A DNA stretch of 64,000 nucleotides from Terriglobia bacterium (GCA_020073465.1 JAIQFC010000026.1:19500-83499); one strand, 5' to 3'. Shown: positions 52,759 through 60,543, counted from the first letter of the stretch. The notes: generated by a model not told the origin, from the sequence alone. Numbers and translations: made by a program.

Positions 52759-53874
52759 GTGGACATTATTTTTGTACGTCTTCTTTTTGTTGTAGTGGTT
52801 GCGGTTACTTGCTTCGTCATCGACCCATTCAATGTTCCTCGTCCTGCGGATGCGGGAATCGGGGTCTTGATCGGTCTGGCGATCGTCTTCTTCGAATGGA
52901 AACTGCGCCGGGTAAGCCTGAAGCGGCTGATTGGGGCCGCCATTGGGAGCATCCTCGGCATCTGCGGCGCCTATCTGTTCGCGCTGGTGATTCGCAGCAG
53001 TGTCCCGGCCGGGAATACGCAGAGCTTTCTTCAAATCCTGGTCATGCTGCTGATGGCCTATGTCGGCCTGATCGTGGGCGCGAACAAAGGCGACCTGCTG
53101 AACCTGGCAGCGCTGGGCGGAATTTTCGGCGGCGAGAAGCAGTCGAAGAAGAGCTACAAGATTCTCGACACCAGCGTCATCATCGACGGGCGCATCGCCG
53201 ACATTGCCGAAACGGGCTTCCTCGACGGCACCATTGTGACTCCGCAGTTCGTGTTACGTGAGTTGCAGCTGGTTGCCGATTCTGCGGACTCGCTCAAGCG
53301 CAATCGCGGGCGGCGCGGACTCGACATTCTGCAGCGCTTGCAGAAAGTCGCGAACCTCCAAATCCAAATTGTGGAAGACGACTTTCCGGCCATCCGCGAA
53401 GTGGATTTGAAGTTGATCGAGCTGGCCAAGCTTTACGAAGGAAAGATCATCACCAACGACTTCAACCTGAACAAGGTCGCGCAGCTGCAGGGCGTCGAGG
53501 TGCTGAATATCAACGAACTGGCGAATTCGCTCAAGCCGATCGTCCTGCCGGGCGAGACCATGCGGGTGTTCATCCTGAAGGAAGGGAAAGAATACAACCA
53601 GGGCGTGGCCTACCTGGATGACGGCACCATGGTTGTGGTCGACAATGCGCGGAAGATGATTGGGAAGACGATCGACGTGTCGGTCACTTCGGTGCTGCAG
53701 ACCACCGCGGGCAAGATGATCTTCGGCAAGTGGGATGAGCGTGCGGCCTACGCCCGGCCGGGTGGACAGGTATCGTCCACGACGGCTCCGGTCGCCGTGC
53801 CGGTAGTGACGCCGGCGGCGCAGACGCCGGCCGTCCAAAGCTCGGTGGTGGAGACGAAGACGAGCCCGTCGTAA
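52759..53874 (+). CDS. Membrane PIN/TRAM-domain protein (YacL-like)
   Basis: 371 residues from GTG 52759, with GGGGGAGG seven bases upstream. Four membrane helices (about 4-20, 30-48, 58-78, 88-108) precede a PIN domain (KILDTSVIIDGRIADIAETGFLDG, about 133-156; RELQLVADSAD; KIITNDFNLNKVAQL, about 230-245) and a TRAM domain (PGETMRVFILKEGKEYNQGVAYLDDGTMVVVDNARKMIG, about 260-300). The PIN acidic residues are intact, suggesting an RNase. In Firmicutes yacL precedes ispD-ispF; here ispD-ispF follow 1.7 kb later with other genes between. Confidence 0.9.
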   Translation: MDIIFVRLLFVVVVAVTCFVIDPFNVPRPADAGIGVLIGLAIVFFEWKLRRVSLKRLIGAAIGSILGICGAYLFALVIRSSVPAGNTQSFLQILVMLLMAYVGLIVGANKGDLLNLAALGGIFGGEKQSKKSYKILDTSVIIDGRIADIAETGFLDGTIVTPQFVLRELQLVADSADSLKRNRGRRGLDILQRLQKVANLQIQIVEDDFPAIREVDLKLIELAKLYEGKIITNDFNLNKVAQLQGVEVLNINELANSLKPIVLPGETMRVFILKEGKEYNQGVAYLDDGTMVVVDNARKMIGKTIDVSVTSVLQTTAGKMIFGKWDERAAYARPGGQVSSTTAPVAVPVVTPAAQTPAVQSSVVETKTSPS

Positions 53875-53897
53875 AGATTCAGGCCTCGGAGGTTCTC

Positions 53898-54254
53898 GTG
53901 CGCTACCAGTCGAACGTGCGTGTCGGCAATCTGCCTCTCGTCTCGATTGCACTCGGACCGGATTTTGAAGCCCACGAAAATCGAGGGATCGCCGTCGGCG
54001 TGATTGCCTTGGGAGACATTGCGATCGGCGTGTTCGCGGTTGGCGGAGTCGCTCTCGGCGGGATACCGATTGGCGGGCTCGCACTCGGCCTGGTGAGTCT
54101 CGGTGGGATTTCTCTGGGCCTGGTGGTTGCGTTGGGAGGCCTGGCGATTGGCGGAATTGCGCTGGGGGGACTCGCGATTGGCTTCCACGCCCTGGGCGGA
54201 CTGGCGATTGGGGTGCACCCGCAGGGCGGGCTTGCGATCAAGTGGCCTTCCTGA
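53898..54254 (+). CDS. Pentapeptide-like (GLAIG)n repeat protein
   Basis: 118 residues from GTG 53898, with GGAGG five bases upstream. After a 28-residue lead-in, the rest is about 17 five-residue turns of the form G-[LIV]-A-[LIV]-G (IALGD, IAIGV, VALGG, IPIGG, LALGL, ISLGL, LAIGG, IALGG and so on). Period five with a small central residue and a flanking aliphatic suggests a pentapeptide-type square beta-helix, although the usual A(D/N)LXX is replaced by glycine/aliphatic. No charge breaks the run, so membrane association is possible. It starts 23 bases past the PIN/TRAM stop. Confidence 0.75.
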   Translation: MRYQSNVRVGNLPLVSIALGPDFEAHENRGIAVGVIALGDIAIGVFAVGGVALGGIPIGGLALGLVSLGGISLGLVVALGGLAIGGIALGGLAIGFHALGGLAIGVHPQGGLAIKWPS

Positions 54255-54308
54255 GCCGGCCGCGAAGAATCCGGTCACGCTGAGTCGGCCCCGAAACTCA
54301 TTCGGGCG

Positions 54309-54716
54309 TTATGTTCCCGGCGCGACGGACGCAACGGCGATCGTGTCGCCCTTACGGGCGCCCAGAATGCGGGCGCGCTCTCCTGCCACTCGCTTCAACG
54401 CTGCGGCATCTCCTTCCAGAGCATAGGTCTGGTCCCCGTCAACGAGAGTGAACGTGGCCCCATCGCGGATGCACGCATGCGTGCATTCTGTAGCGGTGGC
54501 GCCGAGTTTGGAGGAATGCTTGGCCAGGCAGCGGGAACAGGTCACCATGCCTACGTAGGTTTGCTGGCGAGCTGCGGGCCGGGCAGCTGATTTCGGTGGT
54601 TCGGAATTCTGTCCGGAGGCCACGGCGGCGCCTATGATCGCGAACGTGAGCGCGACAGCAAAGGCTGCGCCCACGCAAAGCGTGATGATTTCGATCCAGA
54701 AGCGATTTGCTTTCAT
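54309..54716 (-). CDS. Cysteine-rich exported protein of unknown function
   Basis: 135 residues from ATG 54716. A signal peptide or anchor (about 7-30) is followed by a small domain with cysteines in VTCSRCLAKHSS (about 56-67) and ATECTHACIRDGATFTLVDGDQTYAL (about 71-97), then ARILGARKGDTIAVASV. The pattern G...C..C/H followed by C...C...GA.y.Lvd...Y.L is widespread in small exported acidobacterial proteins. A Cys/His metal or redox site is plausible but unproven. Confidence 0.7.
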   Translation of the reverse strand: MKANRFWIEIITLCVGAAFAVALTFAIIGAAVASGQNSEPPKSAARPAARQQTYVGMVTCSRCLAKHSSKLGATATECTHACIRDGATFTLVDGDQTYALEGDAAALKRVAGERARILGARKGDTIAVASVAPGT

Positions 54717-55026
54717 GGAGGTCCCTCGGTTGAGGCGGTGGCAGGGCCGCTCCGCAAGATGTACGTGGGCGCGTACTGGGTTCTGTTGCAGGTGACGTAC
54801 CACACCAGGCGCATGGCCTAAGCTGCTGACAGTGTGCAGGTTGCAGTGGCGAGGCGGGATAGGTGCAGGCAGCATCTGGGCCGGAGCGGGAAAAAACTTC
54901 CCGGAAAGGGCGGGGAGACCTGTCGGCTGGCGGGACTCGGTTGGCAGCGCAGTCGTAATGCCTGACGGCGGTATACTGCGGGCTCGCGCAGGTTATCGCC
55001 TGCAAAACGCGAGATCGGAAACTCCT
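54717..55026. other. Divergent intergenic region before the VOC gene
   Basis: 310 bases between divergent genes, presumably both promoters. A -10-like TATACT lies at 54972-54977 without a well-spaced -35. No dispersed repeat is seen, in contrast to most gaps of this size here. Confidence 0.45.
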
Positions 55027-55431
55027 ATGAAGCGTGTCACCGGAATCGGTGGAATCTTTTTCAAGTCAGAGAATCCGGAGCACCCTTACGAGTGGTACGA
55101 GAACCATCTTGGCATCAAGCGCGAGGCGCACGGGCAAGGCGCGGCGTTTGAGTGGCGCGAGTTGAAAGATGCGGCGGGAAATGAGCCGGGCGCGAAGGCG
55201 TTGACGGCCTGGTCGATTTTCCCGCGCGGCACAAACTACTTCGGCGCAAGTAAAGCTGATTTCATGGTGAACTACCGCGTGGACGATCTCGACCCGCTGC
55301 TCGCTGAACTGAAGAAAGTGGGAGTGGAGATCGATTCGCACCGAGAAGACTATGATTACGGGCGCTTTGCCTGGATCATGGACCCGGATGGAAATCGGAT
55401 CGAACTGTGGGAGCCGGCTAAAGAGAAATGA
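55027..55431 (+). CDS. VOC-superfamily (glyoxalase-like) protein
   Basis: 134 residues from ATG 55027. One VOC fold of two beta-alpha-beta-beta-beta modules: VTGIGGIFFKSENPEHPYEWYENHLGI at the N-terminus and GRFAWIMDPDGNRIELWEPA at the C-terminus, where the terminal Glu of IELWE is a metal-ligand position. N-terminal module: a possible His-to-Gly change in TGIGGIF means the usual first metal ligand may be absent. Function cannot be assigned from sequence. About 155 bases separate it from ispD. Confidence 0.88.
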   Translation: MKRVTGIGGIFFKSENPEHPYEWYENHLGIKREAHGQGAAFEWRELKDAAGNEPGAKALTAWSIFPRGTNYFGASKADFMVNYRVDDLDPLLAELKKVGVEIDSHREDYDYGRFAWIMDPDGNRIELWEPAKEK

Positions 55432-55586
55432 TCTGACGCTCTTTACCGTCGAGTACTCAAAGAACGCGGAGAAAATCGTTGGATTGGTTGTTTGGGGGAT
55501 GTCCTTCTCGGCGACTTCGGCGTGCTCGGCGGTGAATTCCCCCGATTTGAAGTCCCCGCTGTGCACTCGTATACTTACTGCCCGCC

Positions 55587-56324
55587 ATGAAGGTTGTCGT
55601 GATCATTCCGGCTGCGGGGTTGGGGACGCGTATGGCTCCCATGCCCAGCGGCGCCAAGGGGAAGCGGAAGAAGGCGCCTCCATCGAAGCAGTTCACCGAG
55701 TTGGGAGGGACGCCGATTCTGATTCACACTTTGCGCAAGTTCGCGGCGGTCGATGCCGTCAGCGAAATCTGGATTGCGCTGCGGGAGAATGAAATCCAGG
55801 GATTCCGCGAACGGCTGAAGAGCGAAGGCAAGGATGTTCTGAAGAAGAAGGTCGAGCTTGTCGTCGGAGGCGAGCATCGTCAGCAGTCGGTCGAGAACGC
55901 GCTCATAGCGCTTTCAGCTTCGCCGGATGACATTGTTCTGGTGCATGATGCCGTGCGGCCGTTCGTGACTGCAGAGATCATTCAGGAAGTGATCGAGGCA
56001 GCGCAGAAGTATGGCGCAGCGATCGCGGGACTGCCCGCGGTCGACACGGTGAAGCAGGTGGAGCGGACTTCGGAAGGCGCGGTGATCAAGGCGACCATCC
56101 CCCGCGCCGGCATCGTGATGGCACAGACGCCGCAGGGATTCCGCTACAGCGTGATCAAGAAAGTTTTTGATGAAGCGGCGGCGGATGGGTTTCTCGGGAC
56201 GGATGAGGCTTCGCTTGCAGAGCGCGCCGGGCACGAGGTGGCGGTGGTGATGGGCTCGCCGCGGAATATCAAAATCACGACCCCGGCCGACATGGAGCTG
56301 GCGGAGTTTTATTTGAAGAAGTAG
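55587..56324 (+). CDS. ispD: 2-C-methyl-D-erythritol 4-phosphate cytidylyltransferase
   Basis: 245 residues. Third step of the MEP isoprenoid pathway. The CTP-binding N-terminus VIIPAAGLGTRMA...KKAPPSKQFTELGGTPILIHTL has a 7-10-residue lysine-rich insertion (SGAKGKRKK) between the Gly-rich loop and the conserved KQF lysine. HDAVRPFV (about 113), PAVDTVKQV and IVMAQTPQGFRYSVI (about 172-186) complete the site. The loop insert is unusual but leaves motifs intact. ispF follows 39 bases after the stop, with repeat arrays in the gap. Confidence 0.95.
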   Translation: MKVVVIIPAAGLGTRMAPMPSGAKGKRKKAPPSKQFTELGGTPILIHTLRKFAAVDAVSEIWIALRENEIQGFRERLKSEGKDVLKKKVELVVGGEHRQQSVENALIALSASPDDIVLVHDAVRPFVTAEIIQEVIEAAQKYGAAIAGLPAVDTVKQVERTSEGAVIKATIPRAGIVMAQTPQGFRYSVIKKVFDEAAADGFLGTDEASLAERAGHEVAVVMGSPRNIKITTPADMELAEFYLKK

Positions 56325-56326
56325 GC

Positions 56327-56404
56327 CGCTGATTGCGCAGATGAACGCAGGTCCTTTAATTCCTTGAAAAACTCGATACTGCAAACTGGAAACTCGAAAC
56401 CTGC
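56327..56404. repeat. Repeat arrays between ispD and ispF
   Basis: A CGCTGATTG-CGCAGATGAA-CGCAGG array (56327-56351) of the GxxExxY-flanking family follows ispD. Then comes a possible fifth heptamer family, ACTGCAA-ACTGGAA-ACTCGAA-ACCTGCG (56377-56404), which lies inside the first codons of ispF. Confidence 0.65.
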
Positions 56405-56927
56405 GATTCGCATTGGGTACGGCTTTGACTCGCACGAATTTCGCCCGGGAATTCCGCTGCGGATTGGCGGTGTCGCGCTCGCCCACGATAAAGGACTGGG
56501 CGGGCATTCGGATGGTGATGTGCTGCTGCATGCCATTGCCGACGCGCTACTCGGAGCCATCGCCGCACCGGATATCGGAGCATTGTTTCCGCCGTCTGAT
56601 CCAAAATGGAAGGGTGCGGACTCGGTCATCTTTCTGCGGGAAGCCTTGAAGCGTGTGCGGGACGCGGGTTACGGCGTGGCCAACATGGACGCCAGCCTGA
56701 TTCTGGCGGCGCCCAAGATCGGCCCGCATGCGGCTGCGATTCGGGTGCGAGTGGCGGAGTTGCTGGGCGTGCACGGCGATTGCGTCGGGTTAAAGGCGAA
56801 GACTCCGGAGGGGCTCCACACCGAGAACGCAGCGCTCGCGCACGTGGTGGTGCTGCTGGAGAAGCTGGAGAGTCCGGAGAAACCGCGTAAAAGACAAACT
56901 GGAAAACCCCGAAGATCTCGCTTGTAG
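56364..56927 (+). CDS. ispF: 2-C-methyl-D-erythritol 2,4-cyclodiphosphate synthase
   Basis: 187 residues from TTG 56364. Zinc ligands are in IGYGFDSHEF (Asp-x-His, about 17-26) and LGGHSDGDVLLHAIADALLGAIAAPDIGALFPPSDPKWKGADS (about 45-87); DASLILAAPKIGPH and LKAKTPEGL follow. The canonical enzyme starts almost at RIGYGFD, so the first 14 residues (NSILQTGNSKPAI) are extra and encoded by the ACTGGAA heptamers. No ATG or GTG exists nearer, making TTG (or rare ATT) the start. The last 18 residues are a basic tail absent in typical IspF. Confidence 0.93.
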   Translation: MKNSILQTGNSKPAIRIGYGFDSHEFRPGIPLRIGGVALAHDKGLGGHSDGDVLLHAIADALLGAIAAPDIGALFPPSDPKWKGADSVIFLREALKRVRDAGYGVANMDASLILAAPKIGPHAAAIRVRVAELLGVHGDCVGLKAKTPEGLHTENAALAHVVVLLEKLESPEKPRKRQTGKPRRSRL

Positions 56928-57086
56928 GGTTGGAACCGCTGGTGCCGTCCCTTCGGCTTCGCTCAGGGCAGGCCCTTCGGAACTCTTTCTTCCCTCCTAT
57001 GCTTCCCGGCACTGCCGTGCCGGGCTTTCATATGCCGCCGCTTCGCTGGCTAGGATGTCGTAGAACGGGCGGCGGTGTCTCTCCGC
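56928..57086. repeat. Palindromes between ispF and the amidotransferase gene
   Basis: CCCTTCGGCTTCGCTCAGGGC (56949-56969, kin to the motifs inside selA and near 19369) is followed by CCCGGCACTGCCGTGCCGGG (57005-57024, sibling of 19188-19207). The flanking genes converge. No gene is present. Confidence 0.75.
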
Positions 57087-58019
57087 CTACTTCACGCTTT
57101 CAAATTCATCTTTGAGCTGCTTGTGCCGCTCTGCGGCAGCTTCGACCAGTGCGCGGAAGATTGCGCATGAGGGCTCGTCTTCCTCGACGGAGCGTTCAGG
57201 GTGCCACTGCACCGCCAGCACGAAGTGATCGGGTGACGTTCCTTCCACGGCTTCGATGATCCCATCTTCGAGACAGCGGGCGACGATGCGCAGGCCGTCT
57301 CCGACAACGTCGGCGGATTGATGGTGGGAAGAGTTGACGGGGATTACCAGGCTGTTCTTCCGCCCCGTTGGGGCTTGATCGCACCCTACATGTGACCTTG
57401 CGCCGTGGGCTGCATTCTGTCGCCGCTCCGCGGCTGGTCCCGCGGACGAGCCGGCCTCACTTGGTGCAGCAGAATCGCTGCCGAGCCTTGCCCCGCCGGA
57501 CAGCCGGGGGCGGCTGTCCCTACAAAGAATCTCTGCCAGCTTGGACTCAGCTTCGATCTCCACCGAGTGCGCCACTGCAACTTTCCCTCCGGCTTCGTGG
57601 TTCACCCTCGTTCGCACCTCCTCCGGCAGAAAATCCGGGATGTGCTGGACCAGCGACCCGGTGCGGTAGACGTTGAGGCTTTGCAGTCCGTAACAAATCC
57701 CCAAAATAGGCTTGCGCATGTTGTAAGCATCCTGCAGCAGAAGTTCGTCGACAGTGTCGCGCCGGGGATCGGAGTCCGCGGTGTGCGTAGAACGTGCCGC
57801 ATTGAACTTGGCGGGATCGATATCGGCCTTGCTGCCCGGTAGAAGTACGCCGTCGCAACGCTCGATGATTTTCATAACCTGCGCGGGGGGCTGGTCGAGG
57901 GGCACGCGCACTGGTACACCTCCGGCGAGCCGGACCGCACGTTCGTATTGAGGAATCCCACGCTCTGCGTACTTGCGGTCAGCTGAGTGCAGCATGGGGA
58001 TGGCAATGCGCGGCGGCAT
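57087..58019 (-). CDS. Class I glutamine amidotransferase-like (gamma-glutamyl-GABA hydrolase type) with repeat insertion
   Basis: 310 residues; PuuD-type enzymes are about 250. The nucleophile is in ILGICYGLQSLNVYRTGSLVQHIPD (about 107-128) and the catalytic His/Glu in LAVQWHPERSVEED (about 273-286). SHHQSADVVGDGL is the usual pre-His segment. Between the helix ESKLAEIL (about 164) and the strand SLVIPVNSSHHQ (about 220) lie some 57 extra residues (CRDSRPRLSGGARLGSDSAAPSE...) encoded by palindromic repeats. Active-site parts and frame are intact. It may hydrolyse a gamma-glutamyl amine; the substrate is not known. Confidence 0.88.
   Translation of the reverse strand: MPPRIAIPMLHSADRKYAERGIPQYERAVRLAGGVPVRVPLDQPPAQVMKIIERCDGVLLPGSKADIDPAKFNAARSTHTADSDPRRDTVDELLLQDAYNMRKPILGICYGLQSLNVYRTGSLVQHIPDFLPEEVRTRVNHEAGGKVAVAHSVEIEAESKLAEILCRDSRPRLSGGARLGSDSAAPSEAGSSAGPAAERRQNAAHGARSHVGCDQAPTGRKNSLVIPVNSSHHQSADVVGDGLRIVARCLEDGIIEAVEGTSPDHFVLAVQWHPERSVEEDEPSCAIFRALVEAAAERHKQLKDEFESVK
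57355..57527. repeat. Palindromic repeat block inserted in frame in the amidotransferase gene
   Basis: About 170 bases that include CCCCGTTGGGG...TCGCACCCTAC (57363-57388) and the GAGG-type palindrome GGACAGCCGGGGGCGGCTGTCC (57498-57519) with its CTAC tail, matching 1222 and the copy inside selA. Its translation has no counterpart in the protein family, yet the length keeps the frame open. Confidence 0.75.
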
Positions 58020-58023
58020 GCGG

Positions 58024-58320
58024 TCAGTTCATCCTTTCGATGGCGGCGAGCGTCTTCATCTTCCGGTAGCGGCGAATCTCGGCGACGAGAATCACCACAA
58101 AAATGATACTGCCTGCGACCACCGCGGCAGGCAAAGCAATATGGCGGTAGGCGATGGTCATGTCCGGATGAATGCCGCGCATGTGTGCCACGGCGACGAT
58201 CCCGATGATGGCGAGCAGCAGACTGACTGCGAAACAAATCAGCGTCCCGACAAAAGTCACCAGCAAGACGCGGACGGGAATGCTGTACCAGCGGGGGCCC
58301 GGGCTGGACTTAGACAGCAT
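58024..58320 (-). CDS. Small membrane protein, two spans
   Basis: 98 residues with two hydrophobic helices (about 16-45 and 63-83) joined by a short loop with histidines (HMRGIHPDMTIAYRH), and a basic C-terminus (RRYRKMKTLAAIERM). No family is recognised. Its stop lies four bases before the amidotransferase start, indicating an operon; a role in bringing that enzyme to the membrane is conceivable but speculative. Confidence 0.7.
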   Translation of the reverse strand: MLSKSSPGPRWYSIPVRVLLVTFVGTLICFAVSLLLAIIGIVAVAHMRGIHPDMTIAYRHIALPAAVVAGSIIFVVILVAEIRRYRKMKTLAAIERMN

Positions 58321-58365
58321 GGCTCTAACCTACACCATCCAGTGGTGGTGTATAAAAGACACTGT

Positions 58366-59100
58366 ATGTCGCAGGCAGCCCCAGCGATTACGCGGAGCCC
58401 CGCGGAAGTGGTTCGGCAGACGCCTGTCTCCCAGGCGGCGAACGGGATCTGCTATGCGGTGGCGGGCGAGACCGCCATGAACTCGTTCGATTTGGAGCGC
58501 ATGATCGCCGCAGTTCCGGCCAAGGCTGCGGCCGCGCTGGAACGCAACGCGTACTACTTTGTGCCGCTCACGGTAAGCCAGGGCGAAGATACGGTGATTG
58601 CCGACCGTTACGATGTCGCACTCAGCGACAATGCGGTTTGCCATCGCAACCTGAACCTGGGCGATTCGCAGTGCGTTTTCATTTCTACCCGGTTGATGGA
58701 CGACAAGTTTTCTGTCGCTTTCGAGTTCTACATCAACGTGGGACACGCGCTGGTTGAGCGCGCGGGAGTCTCCGGAGAGTTCAGCGAACTGGCATGGAGC
58801 CAGGTGCAGGCCGGCGCTCGTGGAGAGACCTCCCTCGATGCCTGGGAGGCTCGCAAACTGGCGACTGCGGGTGGGCCTGATGCGGAACGCTACAAGAACG
58901 AGTATTTCGAGGCTACGTTCTCCGACACGATCTCAATCTATCTGTTATCGCTCTATCTCGACGTGGACTACTACGACCTGCGGGAGCGGGACTATCCGCT
59001 GCTGGCGCCATCGGCGCTGGCCGAGCGGCTGCGGAAAGTGGCCGAACTCTTCCCGGCGAACCCGGGATTCGAGTTCTCCATTCTGTACAAGCGGCGGTGA
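58366..59100 (+). CDS. Conserved-looking cytosolic protein of unknown function
   Basis: 244 residues from ATG 58366; TATAAA lies at 58351-58356, too close to be the start's own -10 unless the leader is very short. No signal peptide. The sequence is globular and acidic, with FDLERMIAAVPAKAAAALERNAYYFVPLTV, AVCHRNLNLGDSQCVFISTRLMDDKFSVAFEFYIN (about 95-130) and DTISIYLLSLYLDVDYYDLRERDYPLLAPSALAERL near the end. I do not recognise a family. A longer in-frame reading from 57973 is antisense to two genes and is excluded. Confidence 0.7.
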   Translation: MSQAAPAITRSPAEVVRQTPVSQAANGICYAVAGETAMNSFDLERMIAAVPAKAAAALERNAYYFVPLTVSQGEDTVIADRYDVALSDNAVCHRNLNLGDSQCVFISTRLMDDKFSVAFEFYINVGHALVERAGVSGEFSELAWSQVQAGARGETSLDAWEARKLATAGGPDAERYKNEYFEATFSDTISIYLLSLYLDVDYYDLRERDYPLLAPSALAERLRKVAELFPANPGFEFSILYKRR

Positions 59101-59107
59101 CGTTTCG

Positions 59108-59136
59108 TCGCAGATTTCGCTGATCAACGCAGATCA
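59108..59136. repeat. CGCAGATT-family array, single-sided
   Basis: CGCAGATTT, CGCTGATCAA and CGCAGATCA between the unknown gene and ispE. It belongs to the family that brackets the GxxExxY gene. Confidence 0.7.
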
Positions 59137-59247
59137 ATTCCTGTCCAAAATCACAAGATCAGGCGTGATTGATACGCGGGTCGCAGCGCTGCCAGTCACA
59201 AATCAACCGTCGAAATTCTGTAATCGAAACCTTACAATCATCCGTCC

Positions 59248-60354
59248 ATGACCGTGACTGTACGATCCTTCGCCAAAATCAACCTCGGGCTGCGCATCGG
59301 TGCGCCTCGGGCGGATGGGTTTCACGATTTGCTGACGGTCTATCAGACCATCGGGCTGCATGACGTTATTCGCATAAGTGTCATGCGTGGCACCGGAATC
59401 GAGATTCGCTGCGCCGATCCGAGGGTGCCTCGGGACGAATCGAATACTTGCTTCCGTGTCGTCGAAGAAGCGATTCAGCAGCTTGGAACGAAGGGCCGCG
59501 TCGTGGTCGAGATCGAAAAGCGGCTGCCGGTGCAGGGTGGAATGGGAGGAGCTTCGACGAACGCCATAGCTACGCTGCTGGGGCTGGAGCGGGCGCTGAA
59601 GAAGTCGTTGCCCGTCGCTGAGAGGCTGCGGATCGCGGCGGAGGTGGGGTCGGATCTGCCTCTGTTCCTGATCGGTGGCACGGTGTTGGGAGTTGGTCGC
59701 GGCGAACAGGTGTATCCGCTAGAGGATCTCCCGGCGATTGCGTGCGTTGTGGTCACGCCTGAGGTGGGGGTTTCAACTCCCAATGCTTTTGCGGCGTGGG
59801 ATCGGCTGTGTGGCGCGGGCGCCCTCGCCCGCGAAGATGCGTCAGGGGCCGACGCCTCCGACCGGGTGGAGAGGCCAGAACCAGCCGGGCTTTGCCCGGC
59901 CCGGACGGGCGAGGGTGCCCGTCCCCACATGAGCCGTGGTGGTTCAAGCCGATCGGCCGGCTCCAGCAAATTGACGCTCTCCGGCCCATCCGATAGAATG
60001 ATTGAGCTTAGCCGCGCCCTGTCGGCGTGGCTGAGTGAGCCTTACTCCGGTGCTCCTTTTGGAAGGGGCCGGGCCGAGAATCCGCTTCTCGAGCTTGTCC
60101 GGGCCGGGATCGAGAACGACTTCGAACGAGTCGTCTTTCCTGAGTATCCCGAGCTGTGTGAAGGGAAGCGTGCGCTGGAGCGCGCGGGCGCGAAATATGC
60201 GTCCCTGTCGGGTTCCGGCTCGACGCTGTACGGGCTGTTTGCGTCGCGGCAGGCGGCGGCAAAGGCCGCAACCGGGCTTCGGAAGCAGGGTTGGGCAGCG
60301 CAGGCGACGGTTACGCTGACGCGGCGGTCGTACTGGAAGCGGTTCTTTGGTTAG
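59248..60354 (+). CDS. ispE: 4-diphosphocytidyl-2-C-methyl-D-erythritol kinase with repeat insertion
   Basis: 368 residues; IspE is usually 280-310. A GHMP kinase of the MEP pathway. Motif 1 is KINLGLRIGAPRADGFHDLLTVYQTIGLHD (about 9-38), the ATP loop LPVQGGMGGASTNAIATLLG (about 93-112), SDLPLFLIGGTVLGVGRG (about 135) and the C-terminal YASLSGSGSTLYGLF. Between VSTPNAFAAWDRL and KLTLSGPSDRMIELSRAL are about 53 extra residues (GAGALAREDASGADAS..., about 190-243) encoded by tandem palindromes. Frame and motifs are intact. ispD and ispF lie 3-4 kb upstream. Confidence 0.95.
   Translation: MTVTVRSFAKINLGLRIGAPRADGFHDLLTVYQTIGLHDVIRISVMRGTGIEIRCADPRVPRDESNTCFRVVEEAIQQLGTKGRVVVEIEKRLPVQGGMGGASTNAIATLLGLERALKKSLPVAERLRIAAEVGSDLPLFLIGGTVLGVGRGEQVYPLEDLPAIACVVVTPEVGVSTPNAFAAWDRLCGAGALAREDASGADASDRVERPEPAGLCPARTGEGARPHMSRGGSSRSAGSSKLTLSGPSDRMIELSRALSAWLSEPYSGAPFGRGRAENPLLELVRAGIENDFERVVFPEYPELCEGKRALERAGAKYASLSGSGSTLYGLFASRQAAAKAATGLRKQGWAAQATVTLTRRSYWKRFFG
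59815..59972. repeat. Tandem palindromes inserted in frame within ispE
   Basis: Consecutive hairpins: GCGGGCGCCCTCGCCCGC (59817-59834), a GGGGCCGACGCCTCCGACC segment (about 59848-59866), GCCGGGCTTTGCCCGGC (59884-59900) and GGACGGGCGAGGGTGCCCGTCC (59903-59924), the last with the GAGG loop and a CCCAC tail. They encode the extra Ala/Gly/Arg-rich loop. Confidence 0.8.
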
Positions 60355-60370
60355 TGGCGGTCTGGGGAAA

Positions 60371-60456
60371 TTTTTGATTGTTGATTTTTGATTGTTGATT
60401 GACAATTGGAGCGTTGGTTGACCCGGGTTTCAATCAACAATCCAAAATCAACAATA
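60371..60456. repeat. GATTGTT heptamer palindrome upstream of tRNA-Gln
   Basis: GATTGTT, GATTTTT, GATTGTT, GATTGAC on the left and the inverted TCAATCAACAATCCAAAATCAACAA on the right, with about 30 bases between. It is a fourth, AT-rich heptamer family with the same layout as the GC-rich ones. It fills the gap from ispE to the tRNA. Confidence 0.88.
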
Positions 60457-60464
60457 GCTCCTAC

Positions 60465-60538
60465 TGGGCCGTCGACTAATGGTAGGTCAAGTGCCTTTGG
60501 AGCACTTTGTCTAGGTTCGAATCCTAGCGGCCCAGCCA
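60465..60538 (+). tRNA. tRNA-Gln (anticodon UUG)
   Basis: A complete cloverleaf: acceptor TGGGCCG/CGGCCCA with the U1-A72 pair typical of tRNA-Gln, anticodon stem AGTGC/GCACT with loop CTTTGGA (anticodon TTG), T-arm CTAGG-TTCGAAT-CCTAG, discriminator G and an encoded CCA end. It reads CAA. Heptamer palindromes of two different families flank it on both sides (60371-60456 and 60544-60624). Confidence 0.97.
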
Positions 60539-60543
60539 AGAAA

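Noticed and set aside
57973..58365. N-terminal extension of the unknown protein at 58366
   Set aside because: Antisense to the amidotransferase start and the two-span membrane protein; the ATG at 58366 gives a compact globular protein.
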